Positions 1-12,321 are shown, counted from the first letter of the stretch. The stretch is 64,000 nucleotides of DNA from Malurus cyaneus samueli (GCA_009741485.1 CM019236.1:37484732-37548731); one strand, 5' to 3'. Numbers and translations: made by a program. The notes: a model not told the origin generated them from the sequence alone.

Positions 1-158
1 TTGTATAAATAACTGTGAGCCATATATCACCGTAGTGGATATATAAACTTCTTTCTTATCATTGTCTTATCTGTAGTCTTTAATTTCTCACTAGCAATGT
101 AGACACAGAGTTAAGGCTTCATAAACATACTAACTGTGCTGCTTTCTTCATTTTCCAG

Positions 159-202
159 GATTTTCTTAGCATGCTGTTGGAAGACGTCCCTAAACAAAAA
201 GG
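159..202 (+). CDS. Probable internal coding exon (penultimate exon of an unrecognised gene)
   Basis: A pyrimidine-rich tract ending in CAG at 156-158 precedes this 44-nt block, and a consensus donor (GG|GTAAGTA) follows at 203. In the frame that starts at 159 it reads DFLSMLLEDVPKQK plus two nucleotides of a glycine codon; a second frame is also open and the third hits a TAG. The two leftover bases are completed by the T that opens the exon at 3698, so the phases agree. I do not recognise the protein. A 44-nt exon is small, and chance acceptor/donor pairs of this quality do occur in AT-rich DNA; the phase match and the open frame into a stop codon are the main support. Upstream exons lie outside the window. 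Confidence 0.5.
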
Positions 203-3200
203 GTAAGTAAGAACAGGGCTAGAAAAGCCGAAGAAATGTATAGAAACATGATTTTAATATGTGCAAGTCAGGAATACTAAAAGTGCTAGCCTGAAAATTC
301 CCAATACATATATACACAAACATTTGTGAGATTTGCTGTGGTTTTGCTATACCATGCTCTCCCCAAGCAGTGCCTTTAAGTTGCATATCAGGTCAGAAGT
401 GATGTCCTGTGTTCACTATGCAATCTGAAGTGCCAGGCATAGTTGCCTACTCAAATTAACGTGTGATCCTCCTGCCAGCTGCTTTTGGCAAATGGCACCC
501 CAGAGTAAGGATGCCAGAACTTTGCTGTGAATCTGGGATACCACAGAAGACTTTTTTCAAGAAATTGTCTGGTGACAATGCATGATACAATGCGTTACAT
601 GAGGAGAGTTGGAAAACACGAATGGAAATCCAGAATTAATTACCTGACATGTCCTTCAAAAAATCCTCCTGCATGTGACTGGTTGAAGATAATACAGACA
701 GTCTTTAGCAGCACTTTGAGTCTGTCCCTGCTTATGTGTTGGTTTGTTCTGTGCTATTATAGACTGTTCTACAAATACAGATTCTTTTGTAGTGGAGCTT
801 TACATGTTACAGTTTCTAAAAAATAAAGTTTTCACCTGAAAAATACAATTTTGAGGGCCGGGATTCCAAAAGTGTTCATAATTCTGGATGAGTGGTTTGG
901 AGAAAAAAAATATTATATTCATAGCAGTCAAACATAGTATTTTAGTGAAACACTTCTGTCCCTGGTGGTTGAGGAGCAGAGAAGCTAGTTATCATTGAAA
1001 AAATGTGTTTTATGGCATCTCAACTTTAGTTTGGGTGCTGTTACATTCTCCAATGATGTAGTGGATAATTATCTATATAATTTAATATCATTTTCAGCCC
1101 AAAAAATTGGAATATATGGAATATATGTGTAAGTGTACCTTTTAACTGTATGAGTATACCATTTAAAATTTTTCTTTTTTTGCTTCCTTTTTTTTAAAAT
1201 TCACGTTTCTCTGAATTCCAAACACAGTGCAATATCTTGTTTCCATAAGCATCTATTTTTCTACCTAAAAACATACCAGTATATTTAAACTTTCAGTAAG
1301 TCTAATGCAAAAGTAGTATGGCTCCATTTGTGATGCATCACATTCCAAAATGTATGAAAGACATTTCAGATGTATGGTTGTATGTTTTGCAGTCAAGTAT
1401 ATAGCATATCTGAGCTATCGCCCAAATTACTTGGCAGATATCTTCAGCAATGCAAGGAATAAGAGAGTATCTGGATATACAGAAGACTTTTATTTCTTAT
1501 CTGCTGGAAGGATTTTTTTTATTTTTTGATTCTTGAATGCATTCTGTTGCTAGTACAGAAATACCTAGGTGAAAGAAAAGGGGGAAGGATAAAAATTAAA
1601 TATTTTTAGAGATCACCTGCTGATGAGTGTTTTTTTTTTTTGCACAAACTTTGATGTAGAAATGAAATGCATTTCTAATATTAGTAAAAAAATGCTTTGT
1701 AGCACACAAAACCTCCCAGGCCTGTGCAATTCTACCAAGTAAAATTTAAATGTTTAAACTACATGCTTCAAACATGGCAAATATTAAGCACTCTAGGTTT
1801 GTAATGGAGACTGGTGTGAGGTAATCAAACCAAATTCTGCCCTCAGCTGTGACACCAAGGGCAAACTGTAGCTAGTAGTAGATTTTGGTGTGTGGAAGAT
1901 TTTTGTAGTGAGAACAGGATGAACATTGGCAGAAAATTATCATGAAACAGTGTGGAAATTTTCTGTAGTTAGGACACTGTAGTAACATAGCTTTAGCTTT
2001 CTACTGTTGATACAGAGACTGGATCTAAATGATTCTCACCTTCAAGTATTTAATTCCTTTATTTTTTGTTCAAAGGAGATTTTTTTTTCATGCATTCCCA
2101 GTGATGAGTAGCTCCAAGATCCAGATGTAACTTTTTACTGATTTTTGCTACCTTCTGCACTCTGAGGAGAAGAGTTTTATGCCTATTTTATAGGGCTACT
2201 TCACTTCCTGCGCTGACTCATTTATAACAGCATTTTAGCTGTTGGAATCCATGCTGTGAGGCAGGATCCTTCTGTTTCTGGACTGCAGCTGAATACTGAC
2301 ATCAGATAAGCTGAGCAGTACCTTCTGGTCTTTTATAATTTCTTTACTTGCCTTTACAATGGATTATTTGTCTGTGTGAAGGACTAATGTAATAAATGAT
2401 AAACAAATGTTGATAATTATCCTTCTCTGTTTACAAAGCCTTTTAAAATACTACGTCTACTGGCTAGAGTTTCATGTTATCTTGTCCTTTCTGTGGGAAA
2501 ATCTACAATACTTCATGTGTCAGTATATCAGAGGGCACTGGATTTGATAAAACTCCAGTGGCTCTGTTCTCCCCAAGGTTTACACCATAGTCTTTGCTGT
2601 AAGTTGATCCTTTCTACATCTGCCCAACATGTGAGCTGTGCAAAGAATTGGTATTTATCCCTGTAAAAGAGTTTCTTTCCCCAGTCTTAGATAAATCAGA
2701 GTTGCTGCTTGTGCAGATACTACCTGACTGCTAAAATTCATTTGTGCATTTTGGTTCTGCTCTGTTGGTATTTTTTATTTCACTTCATTCAATAAAGTAA
2801 ATGAATGTACTAATAAGCTATCGTTTTCATAATACATGATAGACAAAGGAAGGCTTATGTTATGGCTTTGTACTGTTTGGTTTGTATGTTATGATTTCTA
2901 CTGTTAGTGGCCCAGGTTCACAAACCTCATTCCTTGGATGTCTTTACAAATTGTCAATTAAGAACTAAAACAGTGCTACAATTTCAAACGACTCAGGTAT
3001 ACAGGTACATCTCTTTCTTTCACGTTTGCTGCCTTTGATTCACACATGTATTGCAATGAATGTGGTGATTTTGAAGGAGACAAACAGCTGGTAGGCACCT
3101 AACTGCTGAAGCAAATCATTGTGAAAAATTATTCCCAGTAGTTTTGATTTCTTGGATTGTTTTTTTAATTAACCCAAATATATATGCTGGACAAAATCTA

Positions 3201-3697
3201 AAGAAAATAAATCAGCAGGAAGGTATGTCTAGTTGGCAGAATCATTAATCAGTCATTGGGTTTTGATTTCTCTAACCATAACTCCATATTTAGCTGAAAT
3301 GGCTTATTTTTAAGATTACAGATGTGTATGAATGTATGATGATACAGATACGCTTAAGTATTTTCAGTTGGATATGACACTCTTTTTTTCTACCCTAAAA
3401 AAAAGTTGCACACTTTTGTGGTTTTTTTTCTCCTTGATTTAGGTGTTAAGTCAATTTATATTAAAGTTTGTAGAGTACCTTAGAGCCTTGTGCAATGGAA
3501 ACTTGATACATAGCCATTTTTTATAATGCTAATTTTCAAATTTTCACTAATGTTAGTATTTTACAGACTTCATTTTAATGCGTTGAAGTTGAATAGTATG
3601 TGTGATGTTAGGAGATCATACCTAGGCTAACTGGCTTATGTTCTAAACCGATAGACCTGGGATGAGATAATGATGTAATGGCATTCTTTTTTTACAG
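203..3697 (+). other. Probable intron, AT-rich, no other gene seen
   Basis: This stretch lies between the two candidate exons. It starts GTAAGTA and ends in a T-rich tract plus ACAG at 3686-3697, as a spliceosomal intron should. The 99-codon open frame at 527-826 has no recognisable domain or exon signals and looks like chance. I see no clear CR1 or LTR remnant here, only short T and A runs. Confidence 0.45.
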
Positions 3698-3749
3698 TTG
3701 CAAACTGTTATACAAAGCAACTGAAGAGCCTTGGTCTTCTAAGAGTTAG
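3698..3749 (+). CDS. Probable C-terminal coding part of the terminal exon
   Basis: After a good acceptor (seven Ts then ACAG, 3688-3697), the first T completes the glycine codon left by the exon at 159-202. The frame then reads 16 codons (CKLLYKATEEPWSSKS) and ends at TAG 3747-3749. Joined, the two exons encode a 31-residue hydrophilic C-terminus with no motif I recognise. The roughly 460 bp that follow would be the 3' UTR, up to the poly(A) signal at 4191. The alternative is that this block is a retrocopied 3' end inserted here, because a 17-A run follows the poly(A) signal at the natural distance and an 8-bp word flanks the block. Transcript mapping would separate the two. Confidence 0.45.
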
Positions 3750-4209
3750 AGTGATGATCAACTCCACCAGATCCCACTGACCAGTGCAGAATCTTAGCCA
3801 GAAGGCCATTCAGGAATTCACACAAACCCCAGATTTAAGTCCTTACAGATGCTTAACTGCAACGTAAGCAAGTGGTAAATGCCCTTACTGAACTGCAGCC
3901 TCTACAGATATCAAGCTCTCTGTGCTTTCTCTAAGACACTTGTTTTGAGATGGCAGTCTGCTTGTGATAAAATTTTCAGGGTTGTTCCTAAACCAGACAA
4001 GTTAGTAGGAGCCTTTCCAACATCTTCATAGTTCTTCAGTACTGACACTTACGAAATTCAGAGTAGATGTTTGCAATAGTCTGCTCATCGTTAACATATT
4101 TTTCAAAAAATAGTGAATGCCTGTTAACTGCTGAAACATGTTGCTTTTTTTTTTCATAGGTGCTAGCAAGAATATTCTAAGTTGGAATTAAATAAAAGGG
4201 CGTGCAAGT
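3750..4209 (+). other. Probable 3' untranslated region
   Basis: Non-coding sequence between the TAG at 3747 and the AATAAA at 4191. Base composition is less AT-biased than the flanking intron between about 3720 and 3960. No open frame of note is seen. It is called a UTR only because of its position between the stop codon and the poly(A) signal. Confidence 0.4.
4191..4196 (+). terminator. Canonical poly(A) signal AATAAA
   Basis: AATAAA lies 13 nt before a 17-A run that begins at 4210, the normal distance between signal and cleavage site. GT-rich sequence occurs further on, around 4250-4275. This fits either cleavage of the local gene or the 3' end of a reverse-transcribed mRNA. Confidence 0.5.
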
Positions 4210-4226
4210 AAAAAAAAAAAAAAAAA
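4210..4226 (+). repeat. 17-bp poly(A) run
   Basis: Uninterrupted A17 immediately downstream of the AATAAA-containing block. The word ATGGCATT occurs just before the block (3678-3685) and again right after the run (4228-4235), which would fit a target-site duplication around a retrocopied segment. Confidence 0.9.
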
Positions 4227-7200
4227 GATGGCATTAGTCATATGACAGGTGTTTATCTGAAACTGTGGGTGCTGCAGGCAGAGAAAAAAAACCCAGTGTT
4301 GTTGTCTTTGCCCTTAAGAAAAATGACAAAATTTTAGGAGAGACTGAGACAGTTTCTAGTGGTTTCTGCCTGAATTAGTGTGGTGTCAAAACCGTGTAAA
4401 TCCCCTCAGTGTCATAAACCTATTTCAAAGCCAGTTTTTAAAATTAAATAAAGGGTATATTAAACAATGGCTCTACATAGCAAATGTAACATAATTACTT
4501 TGCAGAAATTTTTTTTCTCATGAGACAATCTCATACTATAGGTTTCATTTCTGGGAAAGGGGTAAAAAGGATTAGCTGACATTGTGAGATGGTGTTTTTT
4601 TATCCCTTGGTGTCACAAATCAAATGTACAACTTGTCGCTGTTGGCTAGACAGCCGACATAAAAGAATAGATACAAAACACACAAAAAGTGGGTGAAAAA
4701 ACAGAAAGAAAGAAGGACTTTATTGTGGGACAAGCTTTTTTATCACTTTAGCAACAGTGCATACATTTGTGTTAAACATACATTGGTCATGAGGCTGTCA
4801 CTTTCTACTCAACAGCATAGGATTGGTAGGTTTGCAAAAGCTACAGTATTCGTAATGTTTATATTGTAAGCCACCTGCATTATCAATTCTACATTCCAAT
4901 CTTCTTTTTCTCAAGACAGCCAAGGACGTGGCGTTTTATTCTCATGCAAGCTGTCAACACTCTCTACAACAACTAAAGGAATTTTGCCCAGCTCCTAACT
5001 CTGCTTCAACAGCAGAACACTAAGCTGTGTTGGATTTAATTCGTGCAATAACAGATAACAAAAATTTTTATCCTGTTTATGCTTCTTGAGACAAAATAAA
5101 TCCAAGTTATCTACCTTTGCCTATATAAAATTTTCATGTCTGGTTTTAAGCGAGTCCTGTATGCATCCTTTGTAGTAACCAGACAGAAATAGAAATTCAA
5201 GCCCAAATTTTATTCCAGGGAAATTGACTGACTCTTTGGAATACTTCTTTTTATCTCTATTCCCTGTGGAAGGAACTCAGCTAACTAAGACTAGACACCA
5301 ATTTTTAGAGATCAGTGGTAAGGTGAAGATAATTGTAGTCTGAGGGATATAGCAGTCAAATGTTCCAAATTTAGTATGTTTGCACAAATGAACAAGTCTG
5401 GATGTTTAATAATTTATTTTAATGTAGAACACTACACAGGCATCACATATATGTTCTGTTTTCTCTAGAAAATTGATTTATATCGTGATCTAACACACAC
5501 AATAGTAATTTCCTGAAAATTCAGAATCCTGACTACATAGAAATGCTCCTCCTTCTTTCTGTGATTATTTGAATCACATGATCAGAGAGGAATTTTTATT
5601 GGGTTTTTATTGGCTTTTCTTCCTGATTCAGAGCTTGGAAATGGCTGTTCTTTTCATGAATGCTTTGTTGGTTGAGTCTACATTACATGTGTGAAATTAA
5701 CTGCAGGCATTAGAATGAGTTGCCAAGGCATTACCATGCACAGGACCATACACATTTTTTCTGATTCTCAGAATATTTATATTAATTGAGGGCTTACTCA
5801 ACTTCATTTTTTCAGTACACACATATGGCATACTTCATGGACACTGTGAATTTGTATTCTTTTAAATTGTTTTAAAACTTTAGATGATTTTATTTATTTA
5901 TTTTTATTTGGCTACCCTAAAAGTTGGGAAGTATTCAACCAGAGTTCAAGTAAATGCCACAGAAGTTACCTACAAAAGCAAAAGTGGAAATAAAATTTCT
6001 GAATTTGCAAATACTTACGCATGTTGTTATTTCAGTCCCAAAAGGAATTACTTCCTTTTGCTGGAGCTCCAAACTATTCCATGATTTCACTGTCAATGTA
6101 TCAGAATATTAAGAAAGTGCAGAAAAGACAAAACTAAAATATATTAGACACTTGCTAGCTTTGAGAATTAATATCTGTCAGTGCTTTTTAAAACCCCAAG
6201 TTTAAGAAAGTTTATATTTAATTTCATTTTAGTTAGTATTTTATCTTTACTGCTGGGCTGCCTCTGTAATAAAATACTGGGTTGGAATGTTTCAGTATAA
6301 ACTTACTTGGCTGAGACATTTTTCTGTAAAAGAAACAAATATCTCCTTAACAGGAAGTAGAGCACCCATTCATTCTTTACATGTTTCATAAATGCAGTTT
6401 ACCACCTAACACTTTCTCTGTCAATCCTTATAAGCAGCAAGTTTATAATTTGAGCCCTAGGTACACAAAATCCGATCTACCTTTAATTTGCTTGTATGAT
6501 GGTTTTATTCCTTAAAAGAAAACAAGAATATAGTACCACTGCAGTACAACCAATACTTAGAATTAGGGGGTTTGCCTAACATGTAAGGGGTTACTTTTCA
6601 TACGGAAAATATTGGGGGGGTTTCCATGTCTTCTAATTATTATTTTTCTTTTAAAAAGGTGTGGGTTGACTGTAGAAAGCATCTTCCAGAATTGGCTTGA
6701 CACTTCTGGAATACCAAAGGTAAATATAAAACACCAGGTCACAGTTCTTTCTGGAGTCTTGATTTTGTCATTACATGATATGTTTTTCAAATCAGTACCT
6801 GAACATAACAGGCATGATTTTAAATAAACAGTTTTGATGATGACTGCTTTCCACATCTTTATATGGGTTTAGCTTTTACCAGTTGAAGGTTTTTTCTTCT
6901 ACCATTGTGTCAACAGTCTTGGCAAAAGGCAAATCTTACAAAATTTATCCTATTAATTAATATTGTAGTCATATGAATGTACTTTGTATGATATGAAGGT
7001 ATGCTTTATATTGTATGAAAGTATACTTTATACTATATGAAAGTATAATGATGGAATCTACTGAGTGTAAGGAGCATTGTTTGCAGTTGTTGGAATATCA
7101 ATTACTTGTTGAAAGCATTGCTGACAGTAGTCATTAAATGCTAATTTATTTGTACTTTGGTAACTTGTGAATTTTATGAGCTGGTTATTAATCTGCTGCA

Positions 7201-8573
7201 TAGATAAATATATTATTGATGTTCCAGCATTAAGAATGAGCATTGTTTTCTGCTTTAAATACTAAAAGGTTTTAATATTTATGTTTTGAATTCTATGGAC
7301 TGAAAATTCTTAGTTGTGTCTGTGCTGTTTGAAGTCTCTATTATTCATTTTGGACCAAAAATGGGATTGGATAACAAAAGATATCCATATATTAATCTTT
7401 TTAAACCCCAGTTTTATACAAAGTCATTTTCTAGCATACATTGGGAACTGAGTTTCTAACTGATTTCCCCTGAGCAGACATCCACTAGGTTGTTTGTGAT
7501 TTATCCTACCAAGTGCTTGAATTTGTTTCCTCTTGCATTAGCATTTAAAAAAAAAAAAACTTTTAAAAGTTGGAATGTTAAGTTCTGGTTTTGATGTGCA
7601 AAAGTGCAGGTACTTAGGCAGCATAACTGAGTGAGCATGTTTTCAGGGAGAATTGACAAAACTACTGGAGACCTAATTAAAATAGACAGTGGTCCCAGAA
7701 CCTCATCAGTACCCACACACTGGCTGAGCCCTTCCCCTGACAGTTTGAGAGATGTGCATGTCCACTGATCCCTGTGTAGAGTAGAAGGCTTTTGGGAAAG
7801 ATTTTCCCTGAGATCAAAATGTTCCAAGACTAGTGTTTGAATATGATATAAAATCGAGATGGAGTTGGTTTTTTGGCTTGAAGTTATTGAAAATAAAATA
7901 AACTATAATTAGAAGGTAGAGAAGAAAAGGACAATGGGTATCATCATGCATCTTGGTGCTCAGTCATTTCCTAGAAAAGGAACTTGATTTTAATTCTATG
8001 TTTGACAAGGTTTTGTTTTTGTTAAAAAAATGTACACATTGTCAAGCAGCTGATTCAAGTATATGGGGGAGATTGATGTTGCATAGCTGTAGCTGTAAGA
8101 GGCTGAGCTGGCCACTGTAATGTATGAGTTTTCTGGCTTTTTATTTAGAAATATATTTTTGAGGATGTGCTTTATTAATGTCTGACAATCAACTTTAAAA
8201 TCACAAATAAGGAAGATAGAAGCAGACTATAGAATTGAAAATGGTTTTGATTAAGGTGAAAACTAAATTCTGATTTCCTGAGTACCATAAGTTGCTCAGA
8301 ATTAATAGTGAGTAGTTTCATTATACCTTGCTAGTATCTGTTGCTTGTGAAAACAAAACATATATCAAAAATATTTCCATACCCAGCAGGTTTTTAAGTT
8401 GTTGTAAATTTTCTTTAATGAATACAGAGATATCCCAGGTAATCTGGCTGTTCTGTATAGAAAGTGTCAAGAGGAATTTTGCTGATTTTGTATTCTACTT
8501 CTGAGCATCAGCATGCTGACCTCTCTCTTTCTCTCTGTCTCTGTCTCTCTCTTTTCCCTCAATAATGTTTTTG
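4227..8573. other. Gene-poor intergenic or intronic DNA
   Basis: AT-rich sequence without recognisable coding exons or transposon remnants apart from the small tandem repeat at 6972-7050. A CT-rich simple tract lies at about 8520-8560, just before the CR1 copy. The open frames here (for example 6563-6856 minus and 7501-7827 minus) lack domains and splice signals. Confidence 0.6.
6972..7050 (+). repeat. Imperfect tandem repeat, about 22-bp unit
   Basis: Three to four degenerate copies of a unit beginning TATGAA(A/G)GTAT and containing CTTTATA follow one another. The two central copies are 22 bp each. The array is AT-rich and shows no coding potential. Confidence 0.75.
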
Positions 8574-9179
8574 GTCATAAAAATCATAAATGGTTTGGGT
8601 TGGAAGAGACCTTAAAGATCATCCAGTGTGATGATGCCATGGGCAGGGAGACCTTCCTCTAGACCAGTTTGCTCAGTCCCATTCAGCCTGGCCTTGAGCA
8701 CTTCCAGGGATGGACCATCCATAGTTTTCTGAGAAACCTGTTTCAGTGCTCACCACCCTCACAGTGAAGAACTTCTGCCTAATATCTAAAGACCTAAATC
8801 TAATGCCTTTCAGTTTAAATCCATTCCCCCTTGTTCTGTCACTATCTGCTGTGTAAGAAGTCTCTCTTCGTCTTTCTTTCAGGCTCCAATTCAGTCATGT
8901 ACTGAAAGGCTGCAACTATGTCACCCTGTCTCTTTTGCAAACTGAACAAATCCAATTCTCTCAACTTTTCCTTATAGGAAAGGTTTTCCATCCCTGTAAT
9001 CCTCCTGGTGGCCTCCTCTGAGCTCACTCCAACAGGTCCCTGTCCCTCCTGTGCTGGGCCCCAGAGCATGGTTGCAGTGTTCCAGGTGGGGTCTCAGCAG
9101 AGCAGAGCAGAGCAGAGCAGAGCAGAGGGGCACAATCCCCTCCCTCCCCTGCTGCCCACGCTGCTTTGGATGCAGCCCA
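8574..9179 (-). mobile_element. CR1 LINE, 3' part (minus strand)
   Basis: Read on the minus strand this ends with the characteristic avian CR1 3' terminus; on the plus strand its start reads GGTTTGGGTTGGAAGAGACC. Going up from there is the well-known conserved 3' part of ORF2 and the 3' UTR: the minus-strand frame at 8842-9069 contains FQYMTELEPERKTKRD, preceded by an ITGMENLSYKEKLREL-like stretch. Frames are interrupted, so it is a dead copy. At 9098-9126 it contains a short AGAGC array. The upstream edge coincides with the run of Ns at 9180. The pieces at 9205-10013 continue the same element (see findings). Confidence 0.93.
9098..9126 (+). repeat. Pentanucleotide microsatellite (AGAGC)n inside CR1
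   Basis: About five to six uninterrupted copies of AGAGC. The array lies at a GCTCTGCTCTG-type spot of the CR1 3' region, so it probably grew by slippage after insertion. Confidence 0.9.
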
Positions 9180-9204
9180 NNNNNNNNNNNNNNNNNNNNN
9201 NNNN
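9180..9204. other. Assembly gap (25 N)
   Basis: Twenty-five N characters. The gap sits exactly where CR1 switches from minus to plus orientation, so the true sequence and the orientation of what follows are uncertain. Confidence 1.
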
Positions 9205-9755
9205 CAAGGGAGGGGCAGAGACATAATTTCCCTGGATTTCTGTAAAGCCTTTGACAGTCTTCCTCAACAACATCCTTCTCTCTAAATGGAGAGGGAGGGG
9301 TTTGAGGGGTAGACTATCAGATGGAGTGATTGGCCGATCATATCCAGCGGGTGGTGATCAAAAGCTCAGAGTCCCAATGGACATAAGTGGCAAGTGGGGT
9401 CCCTTAGGGATTTGTCTTTGTGTTACTTAATATCTCCATTAATGATATAGACATAAGGATCAAGTGCATGCTCAGCAAGTTTGCAGATGACACCGAGCTG
9501 AGTGGTGCTGTTGTCACACCTGAAGGACAGGATAGGCATCCAGAGGGACCTGGACAAGCTCAAGAACAGGATCCATGTGGCATCTCCTGAGGTTTAACAT
9601 GCTGCACCTGGGTCGGGGCAACCCCAGGTACCAACACAGGCTGGGGATGAACAGATCAGAGCAGCCCTGGGGAGAAGGATTTGGGGGTGCTGTGGGTCGG
9701 AGGCTGGACATGACCGGCATGGGCACTGCAGCCCAGAGAGCCAAACGTGTCCTGT
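9205..9755 (+). mobile_element. CR1 LINE, middle-to-3' part of ORF2 in plus orientation (inverted segment)
   Basis: Plus-strand frames show the second half of the CR1 reverse transcriptase: a DF-KAFD-like motif near 9233-9255, SINDIDI near 9433-9453, and the KFADDTELSG segment near 9477-9510, which contains the catalytic ADD-type motif. These are followed by the conserved C-terminal ORF2 stretch around 9590-9750 ending near PREPNVSC. Stops and frameshifts break the frame repeatedly. This piece is exactly the part missing between the minus-strand CR1 pieces on either side, but in the opposite orientation. Confidence 0.88.
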
Positions 9756-10013
9756 CCTTTTCCATCATAGAAGGCCACTGGGTTGGTCAGGCCCAGCTTG
9801 TCCTTGGTGAGGTCCTGCTGGGTGTCTCAAATCACCTCCCTGTCCGCTATAATCTTCCCAGGCACCAAGGTGATGCTGACAGGTTAGTAGTTCCCATGGT
9901 CCTTTTTTACTCTTTTTTAAGATGATTTATACTTGTCGCTTTCCTCACTTCTCAGGACTCCTATGGGAACCAGCTTCCACTTTATTGAAAGAGCCAGTTG
10001 TTGTCATTCAGGG
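9756..10013 (-). mobile_element. CR1 LINE, upstream RT part (minus strand)
   Basis: On the minus strand this encodes the segment just upstream of the inverted piece. GNY-PVSITLVPGK lies near 9850-9900, and TKDKLGLTNPVAFYDG lies near 9765-9815, matching the GNYRPVSLTSVPGK and TNLVAFYD blocks typical of CR1 ORF2. An in-frame stop replaces the R of the first block. The left border with the inverted piece is placed to within about 10 bp; the right border, where CR1 similarity fades into unique DNA, is approximate. Confidence 0.85.
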
Positions 10014-12321
10014 AATAGGAAAGCTTATTTCCTTTGTGCTTTATTAAGTCATTAGGGGAGCCTTTATTCCTGAAATTCAGATTGTAGATGTTGCTTAGTA
10101 GCTTTCAATATGTTAGTATCTATAGCGTAACTACATAATTATAAATCTATTCATGTGCTTTACAGGACCTGGCATTGAAATCCATTTCAAAAAAATTTAG
10201 ATTATTTCAGCGAATAAATAACATGGTTAAGATAGTGAATCTATGTGAAGCCATGTAAGACCACATTTTACATGCAGATGAAGTACCTGCATTATAAATA
10301 GCAGTCCAGGAGTGCCACAGAATTTAGTCTCTGTCCTGTGGCTTTCTAGGTGAGTGGACTAGGGTGTGTTCGCAGGAATGTTTCTGTCAGCTCCTTCAGG
10401 CACAGTCACATGACAGAGCCAGTCAGGTATAAAGTAGCCATTACAACAGACTACCTTCCTTCACCACTGGAGCAGGTGAAAAGCAGCTGGTGCATATCTG
10501 CTCCAAAGATATCCCAAAGACAGAGAAGCAGCACCCTACACACAAGACCCACCCAACAATTTTCTGCTTATAACTCTTGTTATAGTAATTCTGGAGTCCG
10601 GTAGCATAACAGTTAAAGTCTCATTTAATACTGCAGCCCCTACTATGAGAAATCACTTGAGCATTTAAATATTTTAAATTACAAGTACTAAGACTTCATT
10701 GCATTTGCAGAGAAACTTCCTCACTGGAGAGACTATGCTCTGTCTTGGGATTGGGAAACATGCATCATGCTGTTCTTAAGTCAGAACATGATTCCTTTAT
10801 ATCTCTGAGAAATTTTGTATTTTACACTGTTTGTGGTGTTTCTGTGTTTTTATTTCTATGTTTTAATAAATTTTGGACAGGAAATTAATGTCATTGAGTG
10901 TAAAGAAAATTCACCTCAAGTGGTTCACTTGTAGCATTAGCTATCAAAGTGCTTTCCAGAATTGTCTTCTACATTTATATTTAAATCTGTCCCCTATATG
11001 CAACTGGTGCTCTTTAAAATTCAATAACAAAATAGCCACTTGAAAACAGAGTTCAAATTACTGTCTTCACTATCGTGTCTAGCTTAAGGACACTGCAATG
11101 GTACTTGGGCAAAAGATGGATAAGGGTAAATGCTTTCCACTCCCCAGACTGCTGAAGCAGTATTACTATCTTCTTTTCAGTAGAGGAATCTTGTACTCTT
11201 TAAATTTTGTACACTCTATGGTCAGATGTCATGTCATTTAACTGAAGAGCCTGTACTCCTTTATCTGTGCTTTGTTATATTCGCCATTCAACTCTGTCCA
11301 GGGAACTGTATATATGTATATACCCCTTTATACTTGCAGCTTAGAACTACTGAAACTTAAATATTTGTCAATTTCTATTACTCTTTCACTCCTGGAAAAG
11401 TTATCTGTCTTTTCTAAATATTGGGCTAGTTTCCAGGTTCAGGTATATGCCAGCAACAGTCAAGAATAATTTGATGTAAGGGAGTCATACTAATAAATAA
11501 AACCAGAATCTGGCCTGCTGCCATGAAAAAATAATTTTGCATACCAACTTACATTTCCAATTTGTTACTTGCTAAAGCATTGGAGATTAATGTTATAAAA
11601 AAAAAGAAGTGTGTTTATCATGTGCAAATCGTAATGACTTAATACCACTAACTTCAGACAGTGGGTTAAGCTGGCAAGGAGTAGAATCAGAAGAACAAAA
11701 TAGCTTTAGAACTGGAAAACACCTATGAAATCATTTCATAACTGCTCATGATTATTTGTTTTCGTAAGTACAATTCTATTGTTTCTTTTAGTATATGCAA
11801 TGTGTAATTAGAGTTTAATGCTAAAAGGCCATATGCTTCTTTAAGAAGATTTTCTCAGCTCTGCATAAATTTGTCTTTGTCTTACATTGCCCAGTTACTA
11901 TTACCTGATTTTTTATTCTACCCTAGGTAATTAACCTTTTAAAAGGAAGCTTAAAGTCTTTCCCCTTTCTTGAACTCTGTTATACAATGTTTAATTGACA
12001 AGTAGATTAATAAACATTAGGTAATCTTTGCATGTCATAAACTTCTAGATGTACTTCTTAAACCCATTCCAGTTTTCATCACTTTTTCTTTTGCCTCTGA
12101 AATTACATTGTGACATAATATGCTATTACTTATTGGTAAATTTCCTATATTAATACTTGTTTGCCTGTGTATTTCAGTTTGTATCTTGTGTATTGGAAAT
12201 GATATCCACATTCACTCTCCAGTTTAAGAAAAAAAAAGGGAGGAAAGAAAAAAAGAAGAGTAGTTGGCCTCCTCCTTCATAACTTATAGTTTCCGATATA
12301 TCCTACACTGTAATCCACAAG
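10014..12321. other. Gene-poor intergenic or intronic DNA
   Basis: No coding exon is recognised. A TATAAATAG at about 10294 and a TATAAAG at about 10428 flank a less AT-rich block (10320-10600) holding an 84-codon open frame, but nothing else supports a promoter or gene. A very degenerate possible CR1 3' end (about 11683-11750, minus) is too eroded to call. Confidence 0.5.

Noticed and set aside
10320..10605. Possible promoter or LTR suggested by two TATA-like words and an 84-codon open frame
   Set aside because: There are no matched TG...CA ends, target duplication, poly(A) signal or CpG content to support either reading.
11683..11750. Very degenerate CR1 3' end on the minus strand
   Set aside because: Only scattered words match the CR1 end; they are not enough without an alignment score.
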